Positions 9,005-17,167 of a DNA stretch of 57,993 bases are shown piece by piece. Numbering within the stretch: the stretch's first letter is position 1; each line of letters starts with the position of its first letter. Made by a program: the position numbers and the translations under genes. The notes beneath the pieces are model-generated. The model was not told the origin of the DNA, searched no databases, and worked only from the letters and a program-made list of their open reading frames with translations. Source of the stretch: Candidatus Muiribacterium halophilum (GTDB taxonomy: Bacteria; Muiribacteriota; Muiribacteriia; Muiribacteriales; Muiribacteriaceae); the NCBI GenBank assembly GCA_023228995.1, contig JALOAD010000019.1, positions 1-57,993 on the forward strand, in the 5' to 3' direction.

Positions 9005-9514
9005 TTAAAATGTTAAATATATTGCAATAATACCAATCATGGAAGAAAATTCTGAAACTTCAATATAATTAAATGATTGTTCGAAATTATTATCATGGAA
9101 TGTTATTTTATCCCCTTTTATTGACCAATCAAAATGTGCTATAGAATTTCTTATTTTGTTTAATCTTAATTGATTTCTTATTGATATTATCTGATATAAG
9201 TTAGGACAATTATTTTCTTCAACATTTAGATGATTAATAAACTCGAAAAAAATCTGTATTTGTACCAATTCATTATAAAATATAGATTCTTTAAAAAAGT
9301 GAATCTCATCTTTCTTTTCAACATAAAATTGACTAATCCACTGTTTATGTCCTTCCATTTGCTTAAATATTTCAGAAAACTTCAATAATTTATCTTTGTA
9401 ATCTGGATTTTTTTTAATTTCATCTTTAAGATCCTCTAGTTTTATGGAACTGATATCTATTCCGAGTGGTTTTTCTTTAACAATTTTTAAAAATTTTTCT
9501 TTCAGTTTTTCCAT
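9005..9514 (-). CDS. HEPN-like protein, probable effector or toxin
   Basis: A 169-residue, helix-rich soluble protein. Residues 122-127 read RNSIAH, the R-x4-H motif of HEPN ribonucleases, within the longer segment NKIRNSIAHFDW that resembles HEPN families found beside mobile-element and immunity genes. Upstream are two amphipathic helices and an ordinary Shine-Dalgarno (AAGGCGG). It lies 29 nt after the cyclase-like gene on the same strand, so they form one transcription unit. I see no cyclic-nucleotide-binding domain. Inference: an RNase whose activity is set by the cyclase product or by protein contact. Confidence 0.6.
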   Translation of the reverse strand: MEKLKEKFLKIVKEKPLGIDISSIKLEDLKDEIKKNPDYKDKLLKFSEIFKQMEGHKQWISQFYVEKKDEIHFFKESIFYNELVQIQIFFEFINHLNVEENNCPNLYQIISIRNQLRLNKIRNSIAHFDWSIKGDKITFHDNNFEQSFNYIEVSEFSSMIGIIAIYLTF

Positions 9515-9543
9515 TTTAATCCGCCTTAAATTATCCTCAAAAA

Positions 9544-10179
9544 TTATATTTTATATGAAATCATATAAGGTTGAATTTTATGTTCTTGAAACCATTTTCC
9601 GTATTTAGTTTTTGTATTAAATTTTTTAACTTTTTCTATAGTGTATTTCTTATTTAGATTATCTAATTCTTCATTACTTATTTTTAAAAAAGCAATTGCT
9701 ATTTTATCATTCGATTTAGTTTCTTTTTTTAAAGATAAAAGTCTTGAACATGTAATTATAACATCACCAGATAATTTTCCACTTTGAACTCTACCTCTTT
9801 CATCAATATATTCATCAGGTATATGCACAAGATTTTCTACTTTAATTCCTTCTTCATCAGGATATTTCTCAAACCTAATTTCCCTATTTAATCCAACACA
9901 ATTAATTGCAATACTAATAGAAATATTATATTTATTTTTTAAATCAGTTTTTATTGAAAATGCTTTTTCAATTACATTTATAGATTTTTCAAATGGTCCT
10001 TGATGAAATACGCCAAATAAAGAATCATTATCCGTTTTTAAGAATGTATGATAAAATTCTCTTAAATTTTTACTCTTAGATATGTAATCATGAAAAGATT
10101 GTTGTATTTTTCTTCTTTCGGTTTCATTATAATCAGAAAAATTATCAATATCACCCATTAAAATATTTGCTCTGAACAT
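9544..10179 (-). CDS. Class III nucleotide cyclase-like protein (Pycsar-type candidate)
   Basis: A 211-residue stand-alone domain. MGDIDNFS (Asp10) is the first metal Asp; KTDNDSLFGVF (Lys48, Asp52) matches the K-T-x-G-D metal/base region with Gly replaced by Asn; SGDVIITCSRL (138-147) matches G-x-x-V-N-x-A-x-R with Arg146 kept and the usual Asn position changed to Ile142. That is the layout of class III adenylate/guanylate cyclases and of the short uridylate/cytidylate cyclases of Pycsar defence. It starts 4 nt after AAGGAG, under a strong promoter, with a HEPN gene next. The altered Asn leaves base specificity open; loss of activity is also possible. Confidence 0.6.
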   Translation of the reverse strand: MFRANILMGDIDNFSDYNETERRKIQQSFHDYISKSKNLREFYHTFLKTDNDSLFGVFHQGPFEKSINVIEKAFSIKTDLKNKYNISISIAINCVGLNREIRFEKYPDEEGIKVENLVHIPDEYIDERGRVQSGKLSGDVIITCSRLLSLKKETKSNDKIAIAFLKISNEELDNLNKKYTIEKVKKFNTKTKYGKWFQEHKIQPYMISYKI

Positions 10180-10217
10180 AAAACTCCTTATAAAATCACA
10201 GCATAATTTAATAAATA

Positions 10218-10246
10218 ATTATACTTTATAAAATTGAATTCTTCAA
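10218..10246 (-). promoter_or_regulatory. Promoter of the cyclase-HEPN operon
   Basis: Minus strand: -35 TTGAAG (10246-10241), 17-nt spacer, perfect -10 TATAAT (10223-10218), about 35 nt ahead of the cyclase ATG. Confidence 0.6.
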
Positions 10247-10274
10247 CCCTTTTTTTCGTATCCTTCAAACTCCT

Positions 10275-10383
10275 TATATATACTACAATTCTGGCTAGAG
10301 ATTGGTAAAAATCATAGTTTACTTCCCAAAAGTTTCCGCATCAAATCTCACTTTAATCATCTCCAGGGTTTGCAGTATATATA
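10275..10383. repeat. Inverted repeat, 10-bp arms TATATATACT
   Basis: Arms at 10275-10284 and 10374-10383, with further pairing inside (CTGG/CCAG). About 109 nt overall, no ORF. Could be a small non-autonomous element or a folded RNA; weak A/T arms make it uncertain. Confidence 0.35.
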
Positions 10384-10419
10384 CTTATTTTTATTTTAAA
10401 ATTCAAAATACTATAGGAT

Positions 10420-10553
10420 GTTGAAAAACTAAAAAGAACAAACATTTATACAAAACAGATTCTGTGTCGAGCTTTAAATTTATCTTACCTTGGTTGGCAT
10501 TACCATGATGTTTGTTTTTTAGGTTAAGTGAAAAGAAAACAGAGTTTTTCAAC
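10420..10553. mobile_element. MITE-like element with terminal inverted repeats
   Basis: Perfect 11-bp terminal repeats GTTGAAAAACT (10420-10430) and AGTTTTTCAAC (10543-10553), with inner 8-bp arms ACAAACAT/ATGTTTGT (10438-10445 and 10508-10515). About 134 bp, non-coding, in the gap between the cyclase and DUF3160 genes. Size and nested inverted arms fit a miniature inverted-repeat element; no matching transposase is visible. Confidence 0.5.
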
Positions 10554-10596
10554 AATCTACGATGGTCTGACCTCGATTTCATTTTTCAATTTCATT

Positions 10597-13500
10597 TTAT
10601 TCCTTTTTCTGTTTCTGAAACTTAATATATGTGATTTTATTTTTATAGGCATCTGCTAATAATCTTGACTCTTCATTATCATTAAATTTGGCAATTTGAT
10701 TTTGAATATTATATGCTTCATCAAAATTTCCTGATTCTGCATAGGCTGCAGCAATTGGATCAGCAAATTTAACTACTAATGCACCATATTTCTCTTTCGT
10801 GAGTCTTGATAATTTATCTACATATAAGACTGCTTTTTTTCCATCGTTAAACCCTTCAATCTTTGAATAGGATTCAATGTAAGCTTGTAATATATTTAGA
10901 TTTTCGGGGAATTTTCTGATTAATGTTTCCAGGAATTCATAACTTTTTTTCTTATCATTTTTTAAAAGTATATTGTGTTTTATGCAATTTATATCACCAT
11001 CGTTTTCAAATTTTTTTTCATTCTGAGAAATAATATTAAATACCTTGTCATATTCTTTAAGATGATAAAACATAATAATCTCTGCTCTTATCATTTCAAT
11101 ATTATTTTTTATTCTTTTTTTTGCTATGGAAATATATTTTTTTACATTATCATATTCTTTTGAACCAATATAAAGATTTATCAATGCAACATAACCGTTC
11201 TGACTTTCAGGGAATCTTTTTATATAATTCTCCCCGACATATTCATGATAAATTCTATGAAATTCAAATTTAAATAAATCTTCAACCAGATCATCCCATT
11301 TTGCCTGATCATAAACAACCTTCTGTAATTTGTAATATTCTTCAAAATCCTCTAGTATCGGTTTGTATTCTGTTTTAAATCTTTTTATATTCTGCTTTAA
11401 ATATTCTATGTATATATCTGATTTTTCATAAGTTTCCATATATTCGTATTTTATAAATCTGTAATCACCCGACAATATATAGCATATATCTGCGAAGATT
11501 TGATCGCATATTCTAGCAGGATAAGATGAATACATTATATTTGAATATTTCCTGCAATCAAGAAAATCAACAAGCTTGAATATTACTTCTTTTCTTTTTG
11601 AGTCAGTTATTTTACTGAGTAATTCGTATAATCTTCTTAAGTCTTTTGTACCTTCTTTAAAATTGTTGTTTAAAATCTTTTTGGCTTCTTCATAAAATTT
11701 ATTAATCTCGTGCTCATAGTATAATTTTTTTAAAATATCCTCTTCTAAAAATTCTTTTGCAGTCTGATAATCTGGTATATAATAATCATATTTATCTTTA
11801 TCCATATATTCATAAATTTTACTGAAATATTGTATAAAAAGATCTTTTCTCTTTAATCTTCGATCTAATTCTATATCTTTAAAATCCTTAAGCTGATTTA
11901 ATTCATCATCTAATTCCTTATTATTCTGCTGAGTATTAAAAAGATCTTTTAAAAAACTGTTCAGATTCAATTCACGATTTATATCAATCTTAAGATAAGA
12001 TAATTTTATGAATGCAATTGCTTTAAGTATATAGCTGTTTTCTTGTAAAATAATCTTTTTTATAAAATCTTCATTCTGATTGTCATTTGATAATTTTTCA
12101 AAAATAAAAACTTTTTCAGGCAGTGATTCAGATAATTTGTATTCTCTGACAAGAAATTCATCAAGAGCTTTATTTCTTTGGAATTCTTCAATTATTTTAT
12201 ACTTTTCTGATTTTCCTGAATCTTTGAATAAGAGTTCAATATTTTCTGAATTTATGACTTTTAGTTTGGATATAAGATTTATTGCTGCATACCTCTCATT
12301 TTCATTTCCTTTTTTTATGAATTCAAATAGTTCTGATAGATTCTCCTCATTTACTAAATCATTAAGGTATCTTGCAATAAATTTATCTTTTGCTGTATAG
12401 ATTAAAAATGCTTTTTTAAAATGGACTGGTGTAAGATACATTGGAACTTTTTCATACGATAAAAAATCATTGAACCCATTTTTTTCTATATAATTCAATA
12501 CAGCATCTCCAATTCTTTCATTGTATGAATATTTTTCAAGATAAAAAACATATTCTCCTGCAAGTATTTTGTTAATAACAGTATCCGTGTTTTCTATTTC
12601 CATGTCTGAAAAAAATGCATTTTCCCAATTTTTTAAATATTTATCATTTGAAAGCATATTTTCTGAAAAATAATCTTGAGAAACTGGTTTTTCTTTATCC
12701 CCTTCAAAATAAGAATATATACCTCCTTTATACAATACTTCTCTATCATTAAATTTCTTTATTACATAGATTTTATTGATTTTTCCAGTTCCTTTATAAA
12801 TATCTTTATCTTTAAATAATAAAGGAATTGTGTCTGCAAATTCGTGATTTGAAGTATTCAGATGACATAATTTGATTACATTGTAAAAATAACCCATTAT
12901 GTTTTGGTCATAACTGCTAAGTTGATATTGCTCAGGTTCAAGATGTGATAATGTTTCAAGAATCGATGAGATATGTATTAGATAATCTGTAAGAAAATAT
13001 ATAGGATGATAAGAAAAAAACTGTAATACTTCCTTATCAAGATCATTTATGTTTTCTTTTTCAATACCTCTCTGGCTTATCTTTCTTGCTGCTCCAATAG
13101 CTGACTCACATTTTCTTAAAATTGGCAGATAGAAATTAATCATAGCACCTTTAAAATTTTCATCTGAGAAAAAATATTTCAGCACTTCTTCCTTTAGATT
13201 AGAATATCTTATATCAATTTTTTTAGTCTCATCCTGAATCAATCCAAAAAATCTTTTTATGGATTTCAATGGATCAGTTTTAAGAATCCCGTTCTCAACA
13301 CCGTAATTTTGTAATTTTTTTAGTATTTCAATATATTTTGAAAAAAATTCAGGAGACATTTCAACCATTCCTGAAAAACCAGGTACATTGAATCCACAAC
13401 GATATATTTCATTTTTCTTTATATTTTTTTTAAAAAAAGAATTTTTTACAACATCATTTACTGCAATTGTATTTAGATCAATTAAATTCATCTTCTTATC

Positions 13501-14553
13501 TATAATATTTTTTGTAATCTTTTTTTTCTGATTTTTTATTTCTCTTTCAATTTCGTTGAAAATACCTGAATTATGATCTCTATGAATGGAAATATTCAGA
13601 TTATTAAAAATATCATCAGTTTCACCAGTTAAAAAATATTTAAATTCAGTTATTTTTGAGTAATATTCTAAAATATTATTATTGTTAAGAATTACTTCTT
13701 TCAATATATTTTTTTCATTTTCTGTAAATTGAAAATTTTTAACATACTCAAGACAGATTTTATATTTTTTAAGTACGCCGGAAGAATATATAGAGTTTTC
13801 TATATTAGAGATATTTTTATAAATATTATCACTTAAAATATTTAATTTATCAGAGTCAGATCTATCATCCGGCTCAGCATTTAAAATACTATGAGCATTA
13901 GATAATATAGTCTTTAATCTTCTATGTTCAAAAGAATTATCGGAAATATATTTAATCAAAAGTGATAACATCTTCTGCATTGAATTGTAATTCTGATTCT
14001 CAATTAAAAATGCATATTCAGAAATAAGAGAATAAAAAGCATCTAACATACAATCTTTTGTAATAAGACTGTTTGAGACATTTTTATATAATTTCATCAT
14101 ATCATCATAAGGATATTCTCTGACAATAAGGATTTTATTATTTTTCAGCTCTTCAATCTGATTTGGAGCAAGGTTTTTCATTTCATCATTCAGATTTAAA
14201 ATAATATCTTTTAAATTTATATTTTTAGGACCTTCTTTCAATTTTTTTAAAATCTCTTCTTTTGTTTCAATATCAGCAGGATATAATCTTCTACTTTCAA
14301 AGCTATCATAATAAACGCTAATTAAAACAAATGAATTATCTGGTTTAACATAAATTTTTTTTACACGAATAAGTTTATCATCACTAAATTGACCTTCTTC
14401 CAATGAATATATTCTATTCGTTAATTCCACATAAATATCAGCTTTCTCACTTGTCATTTCCATTAGACATATCTTACCGCTATACGAATAAGCATAAAAA
14501 GAACTTAGAAATAATATACTTATAAAAGATAAAATAAAAAATATTTTTTTCAT
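10597..14553 (-). CDS. Large secreted DUF3160-domain protein with helical repeats
   Basis: A 1318-residue protein with a signal peptide (about 23 residues, ending AYS). Residues about 140-660 fit DUF3160: the LITKDCMLDAFYSLISEY start, the GFNVPGFSGM segment and the C-terminal marker GTGKINKIYVIKKF...YKGGIYSYFEG. The remainder is alpha-helical and HEAT/TPR-like, with a TPR-type end (YAESGNFDEAYNIQNQ). It should act in the periplasm or at the surface. DUF3160 function is not known. It sits alone on the minus strand inside the defence island, with no partner gene; very Lys/Asn/Ile-rich like its neighbours. Confidence 0.7.
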   Translation of the reverse strand: MKKIFFILSFISILFLSSFYAYSYSGKICLMEMTSEKADIYVELTNRIYSLEEGQFSDDKLIRVKKIYVKPDNSFVLISVYYDSFESRRLYPADIETKEEILKKLKEGPKNINLKDIILNLNDEMKNLAPNQIEELKNNKILIVREYPYDDMMKLYKNVSNSLITKDCMLDAFYSLISEYAFLIENQNYNSMQKMLSLLIKYISDNSFEHRRLKTILSNAHSILNAEPDDRSDSDKLNILSDNIYKNISNIENSIYSSGVLKKYKICLEYVKNFQFTENEKNILKEVILNNNNILEYYSKITEFKYFLTGETDDIFNNLNISIHRDHNSGIFNEIEREIKNQKKKITKNIIDKKMNLIDLNTIAVNDVVKNSFFKKNIKKNEIYRCGFNVPGFSGMVEMSPEFFSKYIEILKKLQNYGVENGILKTDPLKSIKRFFGLIQDETKKIDIRYSNLKEEVLKYFFSDENFKGAMINFYLPILRKCESAIGAARKISQRGIEKENINDLDKEVLQFFSYHPIYFLTDYLIHISSILETLSHLEPEQYQLSSYDQNIMGYFYNVIKLCHLNTSNHEFADTIPLLFKDKDIYKGTGKINKIYVIKKFNDREVLYKGGIYSYFEGDKEKPVSQDYFSENMLSNDKYLKNWENAFFSDMEIENTDTVINKILAGEYVFYLEKYSYNERIGDAVLNYIEKNGFNDFLSYEKVPMYLTPVHFKKAFLIYTAKDKFIARYLNDLVNEENLSELFEFIKKGNENERYAAINLISKLKVINSENIELLFKDSGKSEKYKIIEEFQRNKALDEFLVREYKLSESLPEKVFIFEKLSNDNQNEDFIKKIILQENSYILKAIAFIKLSYLKIDINRELNLNSFLKDLFNTQQNNKELDDELNQLKDFKDIELDRRLKRKDLFIQYFSKIYEYMDKDKYDYYIPDYQTAKEFLEEDILKKLYYEHEINKFYEEAKKILNNNFKEGTKDLRRLYELLSKITDSKRKEVIFKLVDFLDCRKYSNIMYSSYPARICDQIFADICYILSGDYRFIKYEYMETYEKSDIYIEYLKQNIKRFKTEYKPILEDFEEYYKLQKVVYDQAKWDDLVEDLFKFEFHRIYHEYVGENYIKRFPESQNGYVALINLYIGSKEYDNVKKYISIAKKRIKNNIEMIRAEIIMFYHLKEYDKVFNIISQNEKKFENDGDINCIKHNILLKNDKKKSYEFLETLIRKFPENLNILQAYIESYSKIEGFNDGKKAVLYVDKLSRLTKEKYGALVVKFADPIAAAYAESGNFDEAYNIQNQIAKFNDNEESRLLADAYKNKITYIKFQKQKKE

Positions 14554-14603
14554 AATAGTCTGTCCTCAAATATTTTGACTTTTTTAATTGTGAACTTCCA
14601 GTT

Positions 14604-14924
14604 TTACAAAAGACTTATATAATTTCTTGATGAGTATAAAATTCTAAGTATATAAATTGACTTTAAACTCTGGTTAATCTTATAAATAATAATATAATTC
14701 CCTATAACTAATTTTCTATAACCTCTTTTTTTAAAGACATTATTATTAATTAAATTACCAATTTGAGGGAATTCTTTAAGTCTATAAATAGATTTTTCAA
14801 TTTCTTCCAGAATATTATCTGCTATATTCTCATTAGATGTTTCATGAGTTATATAAAAGTATATTTCATCAAGATCATTAAAAGCTGATTCTGTAAATTT
14901 TATATAATAATCATTTTTTACCAT
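14604..14924 (-). CDS. RelE/ParE-family toxin
   Basis: A 106-residue protein with the RelE/ParE fold: FTESAFNDLDEIYFYI first helix, helix IADNILEEIEKSIYRLKEFPQIG, strand KKRGYRKLVIGNYIIIYKI and the final strand IYILRILYSSRNYISLL. The conserved R (RKL) and the C-terminal R-I-L-x-S-x-R region are present, so it looks intact. It likely inhibits translation or gyrase; sequence does not decide between RelE and ParE activity. Its start overlaps the antitoxin stop by 14 nt. Confidence 0.88.
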   Translation of the reverse strand: MVKNDYYIKFTESAFNDLDEIYFYITHETSNENIADNILEEIEKSIYRLKEFPQIGNLINNNVFKKRGYRKLVIGNYIIIYKINQSLKSIYILRILYSSRNYISLL

Positions 14925-15174
14925 ATTTACCTTTTAGTTTTTCATGAACTTCACTGAAATCCAAAAGTTTATTATCTACAATATCTTCCTCAGCACTCAA
15001 TAATTTCGCATATAAATCTGCTAGAGCTAATTTTTTCTCATAAACTTCCATACTCATAACAACAAGATCACCATATCCGTTCTTTGTTATAAAAACCGGT
15101 TCATCAGAATTATTACAAATTTCTGATATTTCATTAGTATTCCTCAAATCTTTAATAGGTCTTATATTTGGCAT
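14911..15174 (-). CDS. Phd/YefM-family antitoxin
   Basis: An 87-residue antitoxin with the Phd/YefM N-terminal DNA-binding fold: IRPIKDLRNTNEISEICN, then EPVFITKNGYGDLVVMSMEVYEK, followed by a charged C-terminal tail that would wrap the toxin. It lies first in the operon and overlaps the toxin by 14 nt. A perfect 13-bp inverted repeat flanks the -10 just upstream, fitting autorepression by the antitoxin or toxin-antitoxin complex. Confidence 0.9.
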   Translation of the reverse strand: MPNIRPIKDLRNTNEISEICNNSDEPVFITKNGYGDLVVMSMEVYEKKLALADLYAKLLSAEEDIVDNKLLDFSEVHEKLKGKYGKK

Positions 15175-15193
15175 TAGGACTCCTGATAAATTA

Positions 15194-15230
15194 TTTTATA
15201 ACATAATTATAGCATATTTATGTTATAAAA
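15194..15230 (-). promoter_or_regulatory. Toxin-antitoxin operator and -10
   Basis: Perfect inverted repeat TTTTATAACATAA (15194-15206) and TTATGTTATAAAA (15218-15230) around an 11-nt spacer. The minus-strand -10 TATAAT (15211-15206) falls between the arms, so a bound dimer would block transcription. Confidence 0.65.
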
Positions 15231-15399
15231 TGAAATGTTTTTATATATTAACACATTTAAAAATTTATCAGCTCTTTATAAACTCTATCTTTTTATAAAT
15301 TCATTTATATCAAGGCATTCATTAGTAGCAAGCTTTTTTTTGGACAAGCAATAAAAAAAATATAAATTCAGGATTAATGCGGATTTTCAATATCTAATG

Positions 15400-15523
15400 C
15401 GTTATGCACCGGCTTGACCCCCAGATTTCCTTTGAATTTTATAATAAAAACTTATAATTATATATTTTGTCAATGTTGAGAACCGACACCTACTTTTTTA
15501 CACCGGTTTGACCCCTCAGATTT
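15400..15523. repeat. RAYT-type repeat cluster after the MNT gene
   Basis: Contains one copy of the 22-nt repeat (15469-15490, core GTCAATGTTGAGAACCGACA) inside a longer conserved stretch, bracketed by two copies of a second short motif, TGCACCGGCTTGACCCC near 15405 and CACCGGTTTGACCCC near 15501. The same arrangement recurs near 23.4 kb. The rest of the 15231-15524 gap shows no gene. Confidence 0.6.
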
Positions 15524-15524
15524 A

Positions 15525-15836
15525 CTATGCTATTTTTTTAGAATTTTCTTTTATATGCTGTATAAAAGGATTTCCCTCTTCAAAATCGGATTTTTTAAAT
15601 GGGTGTATTTCAAAATCTACTAAATCTAATTTGTATTCAGCTATTTTTTCAATGTCATAAAATCTTATACCTGTGAAATTTTCAGCAATTATTGCAATGT
15701 CAATATCGCTATATTCATTATTACTGTTATTATAATAAGAACCGAATAAATATATATCTGTAATTTCAAAACCTGCTTCAATAAGCCTTTTTTTCAAAAT
15801 ATTAACTTTTTCAATTATAGTTTCTCGAGTATACAT
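15525..15836 (-). CDS. MNT-type nucleotidyltransferase (MntA-like antitoxin)
   Basis: A 103-residue minimal nucleotidyltransferase. The core motif is LFGSYYNNSNNEYSDIDIAI, i.e. GS followed by D-x-D, with a third acidic strand at LVDFEIHP. In HEPN/MNT pairs such proteins neutralise the HEPN toxin, often by adding AMP to a tyrosine. Its start overlaps the HEPN gene by 22 nt. The TAG stop lies directly next to a repeat (CTCAGATTTA motif), so the last residues may have been shaped by repeat insertion. Confidence 0.85.
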   Translation of the reverse strand: MYTRETIIEKVNILKKRLIEAGFEITDIYLFGSYYNNSNNEYSDIDIAIIAENFTGIRFYDIEKIAEYKLDLVDFEIHPFKKSDFEEGNPFIQHIKENSKKIA

Positions 15837-16210
15837 TTAAACAATTCCTTGATTTTATCAAATTTTTCTTTCGTAAATTCTTCTGTACAAATTTTATAAA
15901 AAGTTAATTTATAATCTGGATATCTTGCTTCTATATTAAATTCATTTAATATTTCAAAAAATTTCTTATCTTCTTTTGAAAAATCAATTTTAGTTTCATT
16001 TGCTAATTTCAACAAATTATGGGTTTTTGGTGGAAAATCCATATTATTGTTTTTAACCCATAAGCCTTTCAAAATTTTTTCTATAGATAAATGTCCGAAA
16101 AACAAACAACTATCATATTTTTTGCTTTCAAATAGAACAATTGCTACATCTAAATCATGTTTCGCAACTGAAATCCAATAATCAATATACTTATTAACTT
16201 TTTCTGACAT
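15815..16210 (-). CDS. HEPN-domain protein (HEPN/MNT pair)
   Basis: A 131-residue four-helix HEPN protein: YWISVAKHDLDVAIVLFESKKY, then CLFFGHLSIEKILKGLWV, PPKTHNLLKLA, and NIEARYPDY. These are the signature segments of the HEPN family paired with nucleotidyltransferases. A canonical R-x4-H RNase motif is not clear; family members with the EARYPD segment often lack it, so RNase activity cannot be claimed. It is first in the operon, with no strong Shine-Dalgarno, and overlaps the MNT gene. Confidence 0.85.
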   Translation of the reverse strand: MSEKVNKYIDYWISVAKHDLDVAIVLFESKKYDSCLFFGHLSIEKILKGLWVKNNNMDFPPKTHNLLKLANETKIDFSKEDKKFFEILNEFNIEARYPDYKLTFYKICTEEFTKEKFDKIKELFKCILEKL

Positions 16211-16367
16211 ATATTTATTATATCAAATAATATTAATTATTAAAATACATAAAAACTTTCTTTCGGAGGTAAAATTAATAATATTAAATATTCATCCTAA
16301 TGAGTATTGCACCGGTTTAATCTCATTATTATCCTAACTTATTTCGAATTAAAATTCAATTTGTATA

Positions 16368-16712
16368 CTAGCTGAAAAATCTTTCAATCAAATCTCCATA
16401 AGCCCATACAATAGTTCCTGCTATTGCCATAAAAACTCCAAATTTATTAGCTTTGACATCAAGATATTCTTGCCTTTCATCTTCAATATCTTGCGGTGTA
16501 GGTGAAGCACTTCCACAATCAATAGTTGAATAATATTTTAGTAACCCCATGACACCCATACGAATAATTGGTCGTGCACTAAGTATTACACCATAAATTA
16601 TCAAAATTGAACCCGAACGACTGAACCAAGTCCAATCAGAATAAATCCAACTAACATATATAGAAATAAAAACAGAAATAAATCCAAATATTATATTAAA
16701 CCATAAGCACAA
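16368..16712 (-). CDS. Small membrane protein of unknown function
   Basis: About 114 residues with three hydrophobic segments: two near the N-terminus (FGFISVFISIYVSWIY; GSILIIYGVILSA) and one at the C-terminus (FGVFMAIAGTIVWAYG), with an acidic loop between (QDIEDERQEYLDVKANK). I do not recognise a family. The listed TTG start lies 24 nt after a GGAGG (16741-16737); an ATT codon at 16730 would be better spaced and would add six residues. It is between the HEPN/MNT pair and the DRT3 locus, same strand, ending in TAG. Confidence 0.55.
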   Translation of the reverse strand: MCLWFNIIFGFISVFISIYVSWIYSDWTWFSRSGSILIIYGVILSARPIIRMGVMGLLKYYSTIDCGSASPTPQDIEDERQEYLDVKANKFGVFMAIAGTIVWAYGDLIERFFS

Positions 16713-16784
16713 AAAAATTTTTTTTAAAATTAAAAACCTCCAGAATACTACAAACCAGTCTGTGCCTTTTAAATCATACTAAAT

Positions 16785-16803
16785 AATGCTCCTGATGAGC
16801 ATT
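16785..16803 (-). terminator. Hairpin downstream of the DRT3 RNA
   Basis: Perfect 7-bp stem AATGCTC/GAGCATT with a 5-nt loop. Read on the minus strand it is followed by ATTTAG, a weak T-tract. It could end the DRT3 transcript. Confidence 0.4.
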
Positions 16804-16881
16804 TGATAGTATAAAATCAATTTTCCAAATAATTCTTTTTACTGTGTAGATCCTAAGAAACTACTTTTTTCTGAGATTAAA

Positions 16882-16977
16882 CTATTTAGATGTTCCAAAA
16901 TCTTTTACGACTAAATCACTGTCATTTTTTAATAAAAAAACTTCACCACGACATAATACATATACTCTAATAATCAT
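16882..16977 (-). CDS. Possible 31-residue ORF
   Basis: ATG preceded by GGAG at 10-nt spacing; encodes a 31-residue peptide (starts MIIRVYVLCRGEVF, ends in TAG) with no recognised motif. It follows the predicted DRT3 RNA on the same strand. May be chance or a gene remnant. Confidence 0.25.
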   Translation of the reverse strand: MIIRVYVLCRGEVFLLKNDSDLVVKDFGTSK

Positions 16978-17010
16978 TATAAAATTTCTCCATTAACTAA
17001 TTAAGGATGA

Positions 17011-17162
17011 AGCACTTAAACGTACCATCAATCGTGTGTGAAATATAAGCAGAAAAAACATTAGCGCTTATTCGGTAAAATGTTTTTGTTAACCTTATAT
17101 TTCGTAATAACTAATTTTAAAAAAAATCAGTTAAAGAAAAAAATGTTAGCAATCTAAGTGCT
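17011..17162 (-). ncRNA. Candidate DRT3 ncRNA with ACACAC template
   Basis: Minus-strand RNA of about 152 nt, right after drt3b. A closing stem AGCACTTA/TAAGTGCT joins 17155-17162 with 17011-17018. Inside are a 10-bp hairpin (17123-17132 with 17109-17118) and a larger hairpin: AAATATAAG/CTTATATTT (17094-17102 with 17041-17049), then AAAAACATT/AATGTTTTT (17079-17087 with 17054-17062). Immediately 3' of the large hairpin the RNA reads CACACAC (17040-17034), unpaired. DRT3 systems are known to include an ncRNA, and as I recall published work its ACACAC motif templates poly(GT) synthesis by Drt3a. Boundaries and promoter are not determined. No other gene is seen in 16713-17167 apart from the 31-codon ORF. 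Confidence 0.65.
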
Positions 17163-17167
17163 CCAAT

